In this document: positions 25,222-32,852 of the stretch, piece after piece
Layout: each line of letters opens with the position of its first letter
Numbering within the stretch: the stretch's first letter is position 1
Source of the DNA: JAUWMV01 sp964562425
GTDB taxonomy: Bacteria > UBP14 > UBA6098 > B30-G16
Length of the DNA: 38,938 bases
NCBI GenBank assembly: GCA_964562425.1
Contig: CAZLTJ010000011.1
Span: 1-38,938, forward strand
Reading direction: 5' to 3'
The notes under the pieces: generated by a model
Told to the model about the DNA's origin: nothing
Databases searched by the model: none
The model's input: the letters and a program-made list of their open reading frames with translations, nothing else
Translations under genes and position numbers: made by a program

Positions 25222-26331
25222 ATGAATACTAATAATCTAAAAGAATTAAAAATAGGAGATTTGACAGCAAAAATTTCTATAATTCAAGGAGGAATGGGAG
25301 TTGGAATTTCTCTATCCAGGTTGGCATCCGCAGTAGCTAACGAAGGCAGTGTCGGGGTTATTTCTACTGCAGCTATTGGAATGCTTGAGCCAGATTTCTT
25401 CACGAATTATCTAGAAGCAAATATCAGAGCGTTAAAAAAGGAGATCAGAAAAGCAAGAGAATTAACTAATGGAATTCTTGGTGTAAATATAATGGTGGCA
25501 TTATCAAATTTCGCTGATATGGTAAGAATTGCAATTGAGGAGGAAATAGACATTATTTTTTCTGGTGCCGGACTTCCCCTTAATCTTCCTCAATTTTTAA
25601 ATGGAACCAAAAAGACAAAGTTGGTTCCTATTGTTTCCTCTGGAAGGGCAGCCAGTATTATTTCTGAAAGATGGTTAAAAAAATATAATTACATCCCTGA
25701 TGCTATAGTGGTAGAGGGACCGATGGCAGGGGGGCATCTCGGGTTTAAACAGGAACAAATTAGCGATCCCGAATATTCGTTAGAAAAACTGATACCAGAA
25801 GTGATTAAGAAGATGAGCCTATTTGGAGAAAGGCATAAGAAGTCTATTCCGATAATCGCCGCAGGAGGTATATATACAGGAGAAGATATTTATAAATTCT
25901 TAAAGTTAGGTGCTTCTGGAGTGCAGATGGCAACACGCTTTGTTACCACTTATGAATGCGATGCATCTTTAGAATTTAAGAAAGCTTATTTGGATTCAAG
26001 CAAAGAAGATATTGTGATTATCAAGAGTCCGGTTGGTATGCCGGGAAGAGTGATTAGAAACAAGTTCATCGACGATATCAATAAAGGGAAAAAGAAGCCT
26101 TTTAAATGTCCCTATCACTGTATTATAACCTGTGATTGTAATAATAGTCCCTATTGTATTGCTCTTGCTTTATTAAATGCCCAAAAGGGTAATTTAAAAC
26201 ATGGATTTGCCTTTGCTGGAGAGAATGTTTATAGAACAAAAGAAATTATTTCTGTTAAGGAATTGATAGCATCTTTATCAGAAGAGTATGAGAATGCAAG
26301 TAGGCGATCTACTTCGCACAACAGCGGATAA
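25222..26331 (+). CDS. Nitronate monooxygenase family flavoprotein with C-terminal Cys cluster
   Basis: This 369-residue TIM-barrel protein belongs to the nitronate monooxygenase/FabK-like family. FMN-binding marks are IIQGGMGVGIS (about residue 20), VEGPMAGGHLGF with the conserved His172, and IIAAGGIYTGEDI with GASGVQMATRF. The C-terminal region has five Cys (296, 300, 304, 306, 312) in KCPYHCIITCDCNNSPYC, a feature of an anaerobe-enriched subgroup that may bind metal. The true substrate is unknown; flavin-dependent oxidation of nitronates or an enoyl reductase role are both possible. The last dozen residues (ASRRSTSHNSG) are encoded by a hairpin-forming segment, as if the gene ran into a repeat. 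It lies alone between decayed DNA on both sides. Confidence 0.8.
   Translation: MNTNNLKELKIGDLTAKISIIQGGMGVGISLSRLASAVANEGSVGVISTAAIGMLEPDFFTNYLEANIRALKKEIRKARELTNGILGVNIMVALSNFADMVRIAIEEEIDIIFSGAGLPLNLPQFLNGTKKTKLVPIVSSGRAASIISERWLKKYNYIPDAIVVEGPMAGGHLGFKQEQISDPEYSLEKLIPEVIKKMSLFGERHKKSIPIIAAGGIYTGEDIYKFLKLGASGVQMATRFVTTYECDASLEFKKAYLDSSKEDIVIIKSPVGMPGRVIRNKFIDDINKGKKKPFKCPYHCIITCDCNNSPYCIALALLNAQKGNLKHGFAFAGENVYRTKEIISVKELIASLSEEYENASRRSTSHNSG
26295..26318 (+). other. Hairpin at the 3' end of the nitronate monooxygenase gene
   Basis: AAGTAG (26298-26303) pairs perfectly with CTACTT (26309-26314) around GCGAT. The outer TGC (26295-26297) pairs with GCA (26316-26318) past one bulged C. ACTTCGCACAACAGCG follows on the right. 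It encodes the last residues of the gene and may be a recombination-site edge or part of a terminator. There is no U-tract, so a terminator is less likely. Confidence 0.4.
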
Positions 26332-26388
26332 ACAAAATTGCTCCCTTAGGTCGCAACTTCTCATATCTGCAAACCGTCATATGAAATT

Positions 26389-26512
26389 GTCCACCTGATA
26401 AAAACAGTGCATTTCCCGTAACTCCTTGCCACCCAATAAGAACTACGGAGTTTTGTGGTGGAGTAGAGGTATGCACACACGGGATCGACCTTTTCGAAAT
26501 GATGCATTTCTC
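26389..26512 (+). repeat. Dispersed repeat R2, copy B
   Basis: It is the partner of 24652-24762. AACTCC (26420-26425) can pair with GGAGTT (26447-26452). CCACC (26429-26433) within that loop can pair with GGTGG (26457-26461). Both pairings are possible in copy A as well, with a C-to-T change compensated by G-T wobble. It makes up much of the 300-base gap 26332-26631; the remaining bases are AT-rich without a gene. Confidence 0.6.
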
Positions 26513-26631
26513 CTTAACTTTTGGTTTCATTTTAAACTTTTAAATATAATTGATTTTTATTTTAAAATATTGCATTACATAAATAATAGATTATTATTTA
26601 TCATTCTAAGATTTTATTAAGGAGGTTTTCA

Positions 26632-29600
26632 ATGAAGAATTTGTTTTATGCTTTTTTGATTTTACTTACCACTGTATCCATTGCGTATTCCAACAGAGTA
26701 TTGGTCGATGATGCACCTATGTGCGGTTGGCATGAAAGGTTCGTTTATCAACCATTATGGAACACTCTTGGAGTACATGGTGCTTCAGTCGAATTTACAA
26801 GTACCCTTGGTCGATTCCCGGAACTTACAGATTATGATATGGTTATACTAATGCATCATGGTGGTGATTGTACAGAACCAATAGTAGGATATAATTTTGA
26901 ACAACGAACCCAGCTTATCGATTATGTTTGCCGGGGTGGCAATATTCTTATAATGCCAATGGGTATCAATCTAGAAAAGAATTACTATACTGAACTTTTA
27001 AGTGATAGCAGATGGGTAACAGGCTTAACTCTTTCCCTAGGTTCTTGGAGTATTGCTCACACAACTCAAATAGCATCTTATCCTCCTATTACAGATGGTT
27101 TGGAATATTTAAAATTAATGCAATCAACAAGAATACATGCAGAAGCCCCAGCATATCCTTTTGTATGGGATATGTCATTATATATAATTCAAGCTGCTGT
27201 CAGTTATCCATATAGGTCTGATGGGGAGGATTGCGATTGCCATTATGGTGGAAGGATTATTGTTATTTGTGACAATCATACATTCGAATTCTACGTTGTA
27301 CATTATATCGAACCAATGAATTATAGGTTTATAAACAATATAACTCTATCGATGGCAAAAGTATTGGAGGATTCTCTGGAGGATTGTAAAAAACCCGGAG
27401 ATATCCCACCTCTTCCACCAGATCCGATAATTGATTCTGTATCCTGTGCAGATCCAGGTGATAATGCATATATTTATGGTGAAGATCTCGAACCATCCCT
27501 AAGTCTGTATTTTGATGATGCTATACAAGCTTTCGAATGGCATGACTCGACTAAGATATCCTTCACAATTCCAATCGATGCAGAGCAAGGTATGCATAAA
27601 ATCCGAATAGAAGCTTCGGATAAAATACTTTATGCATTTATAAAAGTATATTGTGATTGGTTAATTATAAACCGTTTTGTTGGTTTCTGTGGGGATATCG
27701 GTGATACAATACAAATTAGAGGAGAGAATATATCTAACCTTGCAGACATGACTTTTGGGGGTACTCTATTTTATAATTACTATTTCGATAGCGATACTAG
27801 TGGTTGGTTTGTCGTTCCGGATACTGCAGGATTAGCAAATTTCTCAAATTATCTTGGAAATTCTAAGATGTATTTAGTATGTATAATAAACGAGTCGACA
27901 CAGAAATTTTGCAGACCATTCCTTGTTCCATGTCCTTGCCCACCTGACTCTAAAATTGTTATAAGCTTTAATAATGTTTATTTTTGGGAGAGAACTGATG
28001 GAACAGATTCTGTATATATTATCTATGAAATGGATGCAGATTCTGCTCAAAATATTGTTCTATCATGTTCATCGGACAAAGGTTCAACTTGGGTGGTTCC
28101 TTGCACAACAGTATATGGTGATGTTGGAATGAATATAGAACCTAAAGATTCTAATATTATTATTTGGGGTGCAAAAAATGATATTCCTTCAATAGAACAT
28201 AGCAATTGGATGTTTAGGGTACAGAGTGCTGATAGTGGTGGAATTCAGAGAAATGAATTACCACAGGATACAATAAATCCTCCGGCAGTTACAACATTTA
28301 CCGATGATACAACATGGGCGTTGGCAAGAATATCCTCATTTTTGCATTGGCATGGATTTGGGTATTCTGTCGCATCTGCTGGAGATTTCAATGGGAGTGG
28401 GTTGTCAGATGTAATTATTGGAGCAAGTTCATACTATAATGATGGTGCTTACATTTTCTATGGTGGGGTTGATCTTAAGGGAAGGCTTAGCCACACCGAT
28501 GTAGATGTTTATATAGAAGGTTTTGGTAGTAGAAATATTATTTCTGTTCATTCTGCTGGAGATGTAAACAATGATGGTTATGATGATGTGATTATAGGAG
28601 CAACCGGTTCAACCAGTAAAGCCTATGTTATTTTAGGGGGAAGCTCTATATCAGATACTCTTGATGCACCCACAGATGGTGTCGTTATCAATGTAATAGA
28701 TTCCGCATCGGGATGTAACGTTGGTGGGGATGGAAACGTTAATAATGATGATTATGACGATGTTATTATAGGAGCACCCGGTATTAATAAGGCGTTTATT
28801 TGCTTGGGGAATTCTGGATTTTCAGGACCAATTTTAACTGCTGATATCACTCTCTCCGGTATTAGCGGTAGTTTTGGTAACTGTGTTGCAGATAATGGCG
28901 ATATTAATGACGATGGATTTGACGATATTTTAGTTAGCGAAGTAGGTAACAACAAAGCATATATCTTCTTAGGTGGTCCTTTATTGCCTCCAACTCTTAC
29001 GACATTGGATGCTGATATTGTGTTCGATGGGGATCCTCTTTGTACAGCCTTTGGTACTTTTGTCTCATTTCTGGGAGATATTAACTCGGACGGTTTCGAC
29101 GATATTGGAATTACGGATTCTCGAGGAGCACTCGATGCTGGTGTAGCTCACATATTTATGGGTCAGTCTACCTTGCCAGATACTTTAAAAGTAACAGATG
29201 CTGATATTACAATTACTGGTTCTGGAACTAGAAGATTCGGAAATTGTATTTCATATGCTTACGATGTTAATGACGATGGATTTGACGATGTTATTATTAG
29301 TGAATACTATAATTCTCGCGGATACCTTCTTTTCGGTGGAAGCTCTTTGGCTTCAACTTATCTTTCAACAGAACTTCCAGTGCTGATTCACGGTGAAGTT
29401 TTTTGGCGTCTTGGATTCAGGGAATCTAGAGGTGCTGGAGATATCAATGGCGATGGTTCAAGTGAAATAATTATAGGTGCTGTGAACGATAGCATGAGGG
29501 GAAACGTATACATTTTCTCTTTCGGTTTGGAATGTCCTTTTGGTTCTATATATGATATAATTGAAAGCGATCCGGGGCCAATAGATACAAAATTACCTGA

Positions 29601-31008
29601 AATCGATGCAACATGTCCACCGAATGGTGAAATAGGACAAATTGTTCCAATTCGTTGGACAGTTTCTGATTCGTTTATTATACCGTTAACATTCGGACCT
29701 CCTAATCCTATAAGAATATATTTCTCAAAGGATGGAATTGATTTCTCTATTGTAATTGCAACTCCAAACGACGGTGAATATGAATGGATGTATCCAAATG
29801 TGAATACAGAATTTGGATATCTTATGGTTTGTGCTACGGATAGTTTCGGGCATACATCGTGCGATACTTGTGGTCCATTTTCGGTCGAGGGAGATACAAC
29901 AAAACCTTTTGCGTATATTTACTCAGACACTTGCTGGCCAGATACAGTATTTTACGTGATTAAGAATAGCAATGAAGAGGAATTAATAGATTGTGAAAGA
30001 CTATTAGTTACTGCACCCGATGGCTATTATAATTGGGGTGATTCGGCATTGATACAGATCGACGATACATTATTCGCTTTTGATATGTCATTCGTCGATA
30101 CAACTGGGTTAGATCGAGAAATTTCATATGAATTAAGTGTTCTTGGAATCTGTGACGAATATGGAAATTGTTATTGTGGTGAAATTGAAGTTCACTTTTG
30201 GTTCTGTGAAGAACGTTGCTCGTTAAATGTAACTTTATCAGGTGATACATCGATTTGTATAGGCGATACATGCGAACTTACAGCAACAATCGAAGGATAT
30301 GAGCTTTCTGACCTTACGTTAATGTGGAATCCAACCGACTATATTGTAGGTAGTAATGAAAATATTGTCTATATAGTACCAGAAACCTCGATAACATTTA
30401 CATTAATTGTGACATATAACCCTAATTGTATCGATACTACCTCAATATTTGTTGAAGTAATAGATTGCTGTTCTCTCGATGTCGATATTACTGGAGACAA
30501 TCGAATATGTTGGGGAGAGAATACTTGGCTTAACATACAATCCAATGGTTACGAATTGTCTGAGTTAACGTCTATTTGGGAACCGGAATTTGGGATCATT
30601 TCTATACATGAGTTCGGTGTAGTTGTACAACCCGATACCTCGACAGTGTATCAGGCAATTGTTTCATATGATACTACATGTGTCGACACATCTTCGTTTC
30701 TTGTTAATGTAGTATATTGTAATTGTCATAGACCCAATCCTTTTACACCCAATTGGGATGGATTCAACGATCTTTGCGAGTTTACTTATCCCGGTATGAT
30801 GGAGGATCGTGCGAATATCTATATCTATAATCTTCACAATATAGAGGTGAAGAAGTTAACAGTTTCTGTGGGGAGCAAAGCTAAGTATGATGCGCAATGG
30901 GACGGCACTGATAAGCATGGTAATTTACTTCCTGAAGGTTTATATATCTATTTAATTATAGTAGATGATAATATTGTTTGTGAGGGTACAGTAACAATTG
31001 CAAGATAG
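26632..31008 (+). CDS. Giant secreted FG-GAP repeat surface protein with type B (CHU_C-like) sorting tail
   Basis: This protein has 1458 residues. A signal peptide (about 1-20) is followed by a glutamine-amidotransferase-like domain (about 20-250, with YDMVILMHHGGD and GGNILIMPMG). Two IPT/TIG-like sandwiches follow (about 265-430). Seven FG-GAP/integrin-type repeats lie at about 570-962, each with a calcium loop such as DVNNDGYDD, DINDDGFDD or DINSDGFDD, spaced about 59 residues apart. Two copies of a PKD-like module lie at about 1194-1363 (ITGDNRICWGEN, LSGDTSICIGDT). The gliding-motility-associated C-terminal domain follows (PNPFTPNWDGFNDLCEF to the end). It is probably an extracellular adhesin or matrix protein using type IX secretion. 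AAGGAGG precedes the ATG. Confidence 0.85.
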   Translation: MKNLFYAFLILLTTVSIAYSNRVLVDDAPMCGWHERFVYQPLWNTLGVHGASVEFTSTLGRFPELTDYDMVILMHHGGDCTEPIVGYNFEQRTQLIDYVCRGGNILIMPMGINLEKNYYTELLSDSRWVTGLTLSLGSWSIAHTTQIASYPPITDGLEYLKLMQSTRIHAEAPAYPFVWDMSLYIIQAAVSYPYRSDGEDCDCHYGGRIIVICDNHTFEFYVVHYIEPMNYRFINNITLSMAKVLEDSLEDCKKPGDIPPLPPDPIIDSVSCADPGDNAYIYGEDLEPSLSLYFDDAIQAFEWHDSTKISFTIPIDAEQGMHKIRIEASDKILYAFIKVYCDWLIINRFVGFCGDIGDTIQIRGENISNLADMTFGGTLFYNYYFDSDTSGWFVVPDTAGLANFSNYLGNSKMYLVCIINESTQKFCRPFLVPCPCPPDSKIVISFNNVYFWERTDGTDSVYIIYEMDADSAQNIVLSCSSDKGSTWVVPCTTVYGDVGMNIEPKDSNIIIWGAKNDIPSIEHSNWMFRVQSADSGGIQRNELPQDTINPPAVTTFTDDTTWALARISSFLHWHGFGYSVASAGDFNGSGLSDVIIGASSYYNDGAYIFYGGVDLKGRLSHTDVDVYIEGFGSRNIISVHSAGDVNNDGYDDVIIGATGSTSKAYVILGGSSISDTLDAPTDGVVINVIDSASGCNVGGDGNVNNDDYDDVIIGAPGINKAFICLGNSGFSGPILTADITLSGISGSFGNCVADNGDINDDGFDDILVSEVGNNKAYIFLGGPLLPPTLTTLDADIVFDGDPLCTAFGTFVSFLGDINSDGFDDIGITDSRGALDAGVAHIFMGQSTLPDTLKVTDADITITGSGTRRFGNCISYAYDVNDDGFDDVIISEYYNSRGYLLFGGSSLASTYLSTELPVLIHGEVFWRLGFRESRGAGDINGDGSSEIIIGAVNDSMRGNVYIFSFGLECPFGSIYDIIESDPGPIDTKLPEIDATCPPNGEIGQIVPIRWTVSDSFIIPLTFGPPNPIRIYFSKDGIDFSIVIATPNDGEYEWMYPNVNTEFGYLMVCATDSFGHTSCDTCGPFSVEGDTTKPFAYIYSDTCWPDTVFYVIKNSNEEELIDCERLLVTAPDGYYNWGDSALIQIDDTLFAFDMSFVDTTGLDREISYELSVLGICDEYGNCYCGEIEVHFWFCEERCSLNVTLSGDTSICIGDTCELTATIEGYELSDLTLMWNPTDYIVGSNENIVYIVPETSITFTLIVTYNPNCIDTTSIFVEVIDCCSLDVDITGDNRICWGENTWLNIQSNGYELSELTSIWEPEFGIISIHEFGVVVQPDTSTVYQAIVSYDTTCVDTSSFLVNVVYCNCHRPNPFTPNWDGFNDLCEFTYPGMMEDRANIYIYNLHNIEVKKLTVSVGSKAKYDAQWDGTDKHGNLLPEGLYIYLIIVDDNIVCEGTVTIAR

Positions 31009-31044
31009 ATATCGTCTGAATTTAACAATAAATAGAAATGATTT

Positions 31045-31170
31045 GTGAATTGGTGAAGGCTTTGCGGTTGACAACACTTCCGATGAGTCGTATTATGAGA
31101 ATGGTTCTTCCGAAGAAGGTTTCATACGGATATGTATAGGCGAAGTAAAAGAAATAAATGAAATTAAATA
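31045..31170 (+). repeat. Dispersed repeat R3, copy 2, with an open frame running to the next gene
   Basis: It matches 23384-23470 over the first 87 bases. In the same frame as copy 1 it reads IGEGFAVDNTSDESYYENGS, then SEEGFIRICIGEVKEINEIK, and stops with TAA at 31168-31170, directly before the ribosome site of the acyl-carrier-like gene. The frame is preceded by TGA at 31046 and has no start codon, so it is not called a gene. Confidence 0.6.
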
Positions 31171-31181
31171 AGGAGGAAAAA

Positions 31182-31403
31182 ATGACTATCGAGAGAGCAA
31201 TCAAAAGAGCAGTAAAGCTCATATTTGGACAAAAGCCTAAAAAGATGGAATTTACCGAAATAAATGAGCTTGATAGAAGGAGATTGGTTTTAGGAATTCA
31301 GGAGCAACTTGGAAAGAAATTTGATATTTCCCTTGAGGAGTTGAATGCAATAGGTAATTGGCAAGAACTTGAAAAATCCATAAATAATAAAGTGGGGGAA
31401 TAA
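31182..31403 (+). CDS. Acyl-carrier-protein-like small protein lacking the phosphopantetheine Ser
   Basis: This is a 73-residue acidic/basic helical protein. The start is the ATG at 31182 (MTIERAIKRAVK), because GGAGG at 31172-31176 lies just before it; an in-frame ATG at 31158 lacks this. The second half reads NELDRRRLVLGIQEQLGKKF, then DISLEELNAIGNWQELEKSI. This lines up with the ACP pattern DSLdrvELv..lEe.FgieI.dee...i.tv.dlv..I, but the Ser of DSL is replaced (NELD). It could be a carrier-fold protein used for binding rather than acyl transfer. The next gene starts 4 bases later and encodes a probable outer-membrane protein. The family call is moderate. Confidence 0.5.
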   Translation: MTIERAIKRAVKLIFGQKPKKMEFTEINELDRRRLVLGIQEQLGKKFDISLEELNAIGNWQELEKSINNKVGE

Positions 31404-31406
31404 AAA

Positions 31407-32204
31407 ATGAAAAAACTTCTTTATCTTCTATTGATCATAGTTTTATGCAGCACTCTATATGCAAAAATAGACATTAGAACTGAATTCCTAACTCTCAATG
31501 ATAGAGGAAAAACATCATTGGGAATTGGAATTAACTATGACTTGTATAAAGGCAATGTAATTAGCAACCTCTCGCTCGGAATTCGTTCTGCAATTTCAAC
31601 AGTTCCGCTTTATATCAATGACAGCACAAGAATGGAACTTCTTTCAATCGGTGTTTCGTTTGATCATTTATGGAACGAATACTCATGGACAAATATTGAA
31701 TTTGGGCTTGGTCTTTCCAATAACGATTATGAGAATGGAGTTATTACATTTCTTGTAGGTCATAGATTTTTCCCAAAATATTACTTGGATGATGAAACCG
31801 ACGAACTTACGGATTTTATTCGTCCTATATGTGATATATGGGCATTTACTTCGATAGTAATGGAAAACGAAGAAAATAAACACAACATCATGGACATAAG
31901 AATTGATATTTTATGGCCTACCCCGATTGTCGTAAATAAAGATGAAGACCTCAGAATTGCCATTTGTGCATCTGCAAGGTTTTCCAATCAGGAAATCGTA
32001 AACATATCTGAAATGACTCCCCAAAATTCAGGATATTTGAAAGCAGGAATTGGTTTTGCACCGGGCAAATATGACAACTTTGTTTTCAAAACTGAATTTG
32101 GATATAAAATAACTCCCTCAAATATAACTGCTGAACCATATATAAATGGTGAAGTTACTTTTGGTGATATTTATGGCTTAATCTCATATATGACTAATAA
32201 GTAA
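31407..32204 (+). CDS. Probable outer-membrane or periplasmic beta-rich protein, unknown function
   Basis: This 265-residue protein has a signal peptide (MKKLLYLLLIIVLCSTLYA). The rest shows alternating hydrophobic/polar stretches such as TSLGIGINYDLYKGNVISNL and YLKAGIGFAPGKYDNF. Its end is GEVTFGDIYGLISYMTNK, as in small outer-membrane barrels, though the last residue is not aromatic. I do not recognise a named family. It starts 4 bases after the acyl-carrier-like gene, so the two are probably co-expressed. R1 copy B begins about 20 bases after its stop. Confidence 0.55.
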   Translation: MKKLLYLLLIIVLCSTLYAKIDIRTEFLTLNDRGKTSLGIGINYDLYKGNVISNLSLGIRSAISTVPLYINDSTRMELLSIGVSFDHLWNEYSWTNIEFGLGLSNNDYENGVITFLVGHRFFPKYYLDDETDELTDFIRPICDIWAFTSIVMENEENKHNIMDIRIDILWPTPIVVNKDEDLRIAICASARFSNQEIVNISEMTPQNSGYLKAGIGFAPGKYDNFVFKTEFGYKITPSNITAEPYINGEVTFGDIYGLISYMTNK

Positions 32205-32225
32205 AATATGGATTTTGTATATCAA

Positions 32226-32399
32226 ACACCCTCTACTATGGCTACAACCCCCTTTACCCCGACCTTCGGTCGGGGAGTTTCCCCCAAAGGGGGACACCTG
32301 GTGGAGTTGCTGAAGTTTGTATTGTCCCTTATTGGAGGTAAATGTCGAGCACAGCGAGAAAAAAGGGGATTTTTAATGACGACTACTCGGTCATCAAAA
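32226..32399 (+). repeat. Dispersed repeat R1, copy B (leader of the DUF559 gene)
   Basis: This is the most complete copy. Its left edge, ACCCTCTACTATGGCTACAAC, nearly equals the methyltransferase codons at 32829-32850. A perfect 8-pair hairpin (CCCCGACC ttc GGTCGGGG) and a 6-pair hairpin (TCCCCC aaa GGGGGA) follow. Then come TTTGTATTGTCCC, ATGTCGAGCACAGCGAGA and AAAGGGGATTTTTA, which runs into ATGACGACTACT, the first codons of the endonuclease. The hairpins could terminate upstream transcripts; the purine run is the likely ribosome site. Confidence 0.78.
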
Positions 32400-32738
32400 G
32401 AATTAAAGCAAATCAGGCAAGATTTACGAAAAAACATGACACAAGCCGAAAAGAAGCTTTGGTATAGGATAAATAGAAAGCAAATTGGTGGTTTTAAATT
32501 TAGAAGGCAGCATCCATTTAGAAAGAGATTCATTCTCGATTTTTATTGTCCCAAGGTTGGTCTGGCAATTGAAGTCGATGGCTGTATTCATGAATCACAG
32601 AAGGAACATGATGAAATCAGGCAATCGGAAATAGAGGCTACGGGAGTAAAAATAATTCGTTTCAAAAACATGGAAATAGAAAACAACATTGATAAAGTTG
32701 TCAAAATAATATTAATTGAATTAAGGAAAAGAAACTAG
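32376..32738 (+). CDS. DUF559 (Vsr-like) endonuclease-domain protein
   Basis: This is a 120-residue protein. Family marks are AEKKLWYRINRKQIGGFKFR near residue 26, 'RQHPF', 'FILDFYCPKVGLAIEVDG' with the Asp and Glu of a PD-(D/E)xK-type site, and 'VKIIRFKNMEIENN' near the end. DUF559 proteins resemble the very-short-patch repair endonuclease Vsr; their function is not settled. An upstream in-frame ATG at 32208 would translate through the R1 hairpins. The 32376 ATG follows GGGG and matches the family's length, so I use it. It sits inside R1 copy B and immediately before R1 copy C and the methyltransferase. Confidence 0.82.
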   Translation: MTTTRSSKELKQIRQDLRKNMTQAEKKLWYRINRKQIGGFKFRRQHPFRKRFILDFYCPKVGLAIEVDGCIHESQKEHDEIRQSEIEATGVKIIRFKNMEIENNIDKVVKIILIELRKRN

Positions 32739-32755
32739 CTCCGTTCTATCGGAAA

Positions 32756-32852
32756 TTGTCCCCCGTTGGGGGAAAATGTCGAGCATAGCGAGACAAAAGG
32801 GGGATTAGAATATGACTAATTACACCAACACCCTCTACTATGGTGACAACCT
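32756..32852 (+). repeat. Repeat R1, partial copy C (leader and first codons of the methyltransferase)
   Basis: TTGTCCCCC, then GTTGGGGGAAAATGTCGAGC, ATAGCGAGA and AAAAGGGGGATT match the right part of R1 copies A and B, and lead into ATGACTAAT. The CACCCTCTACTATGGTGACA block at 32829-32848 matches their left edge. So the parts occur in the order right-then-left here, and the left edge is coding (NTLYYGDN). CCCCC and GGGGG form a short hairpin. Confidence 0.65.

Noticed and set aside
26309..26620. Short open frames on both strands across R2 copy B
   Set aside because: They lie within the repeat, differ from what copy A would encode, and show no family resemblance.
32208..32375. N-terminal extension of the DUF559 protein from the ATG at 32208
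   Set aside because: It would translate the R1 hairpins; family members begin near the 32376 ATG, and the same leader also precedes the methyltransferase start.
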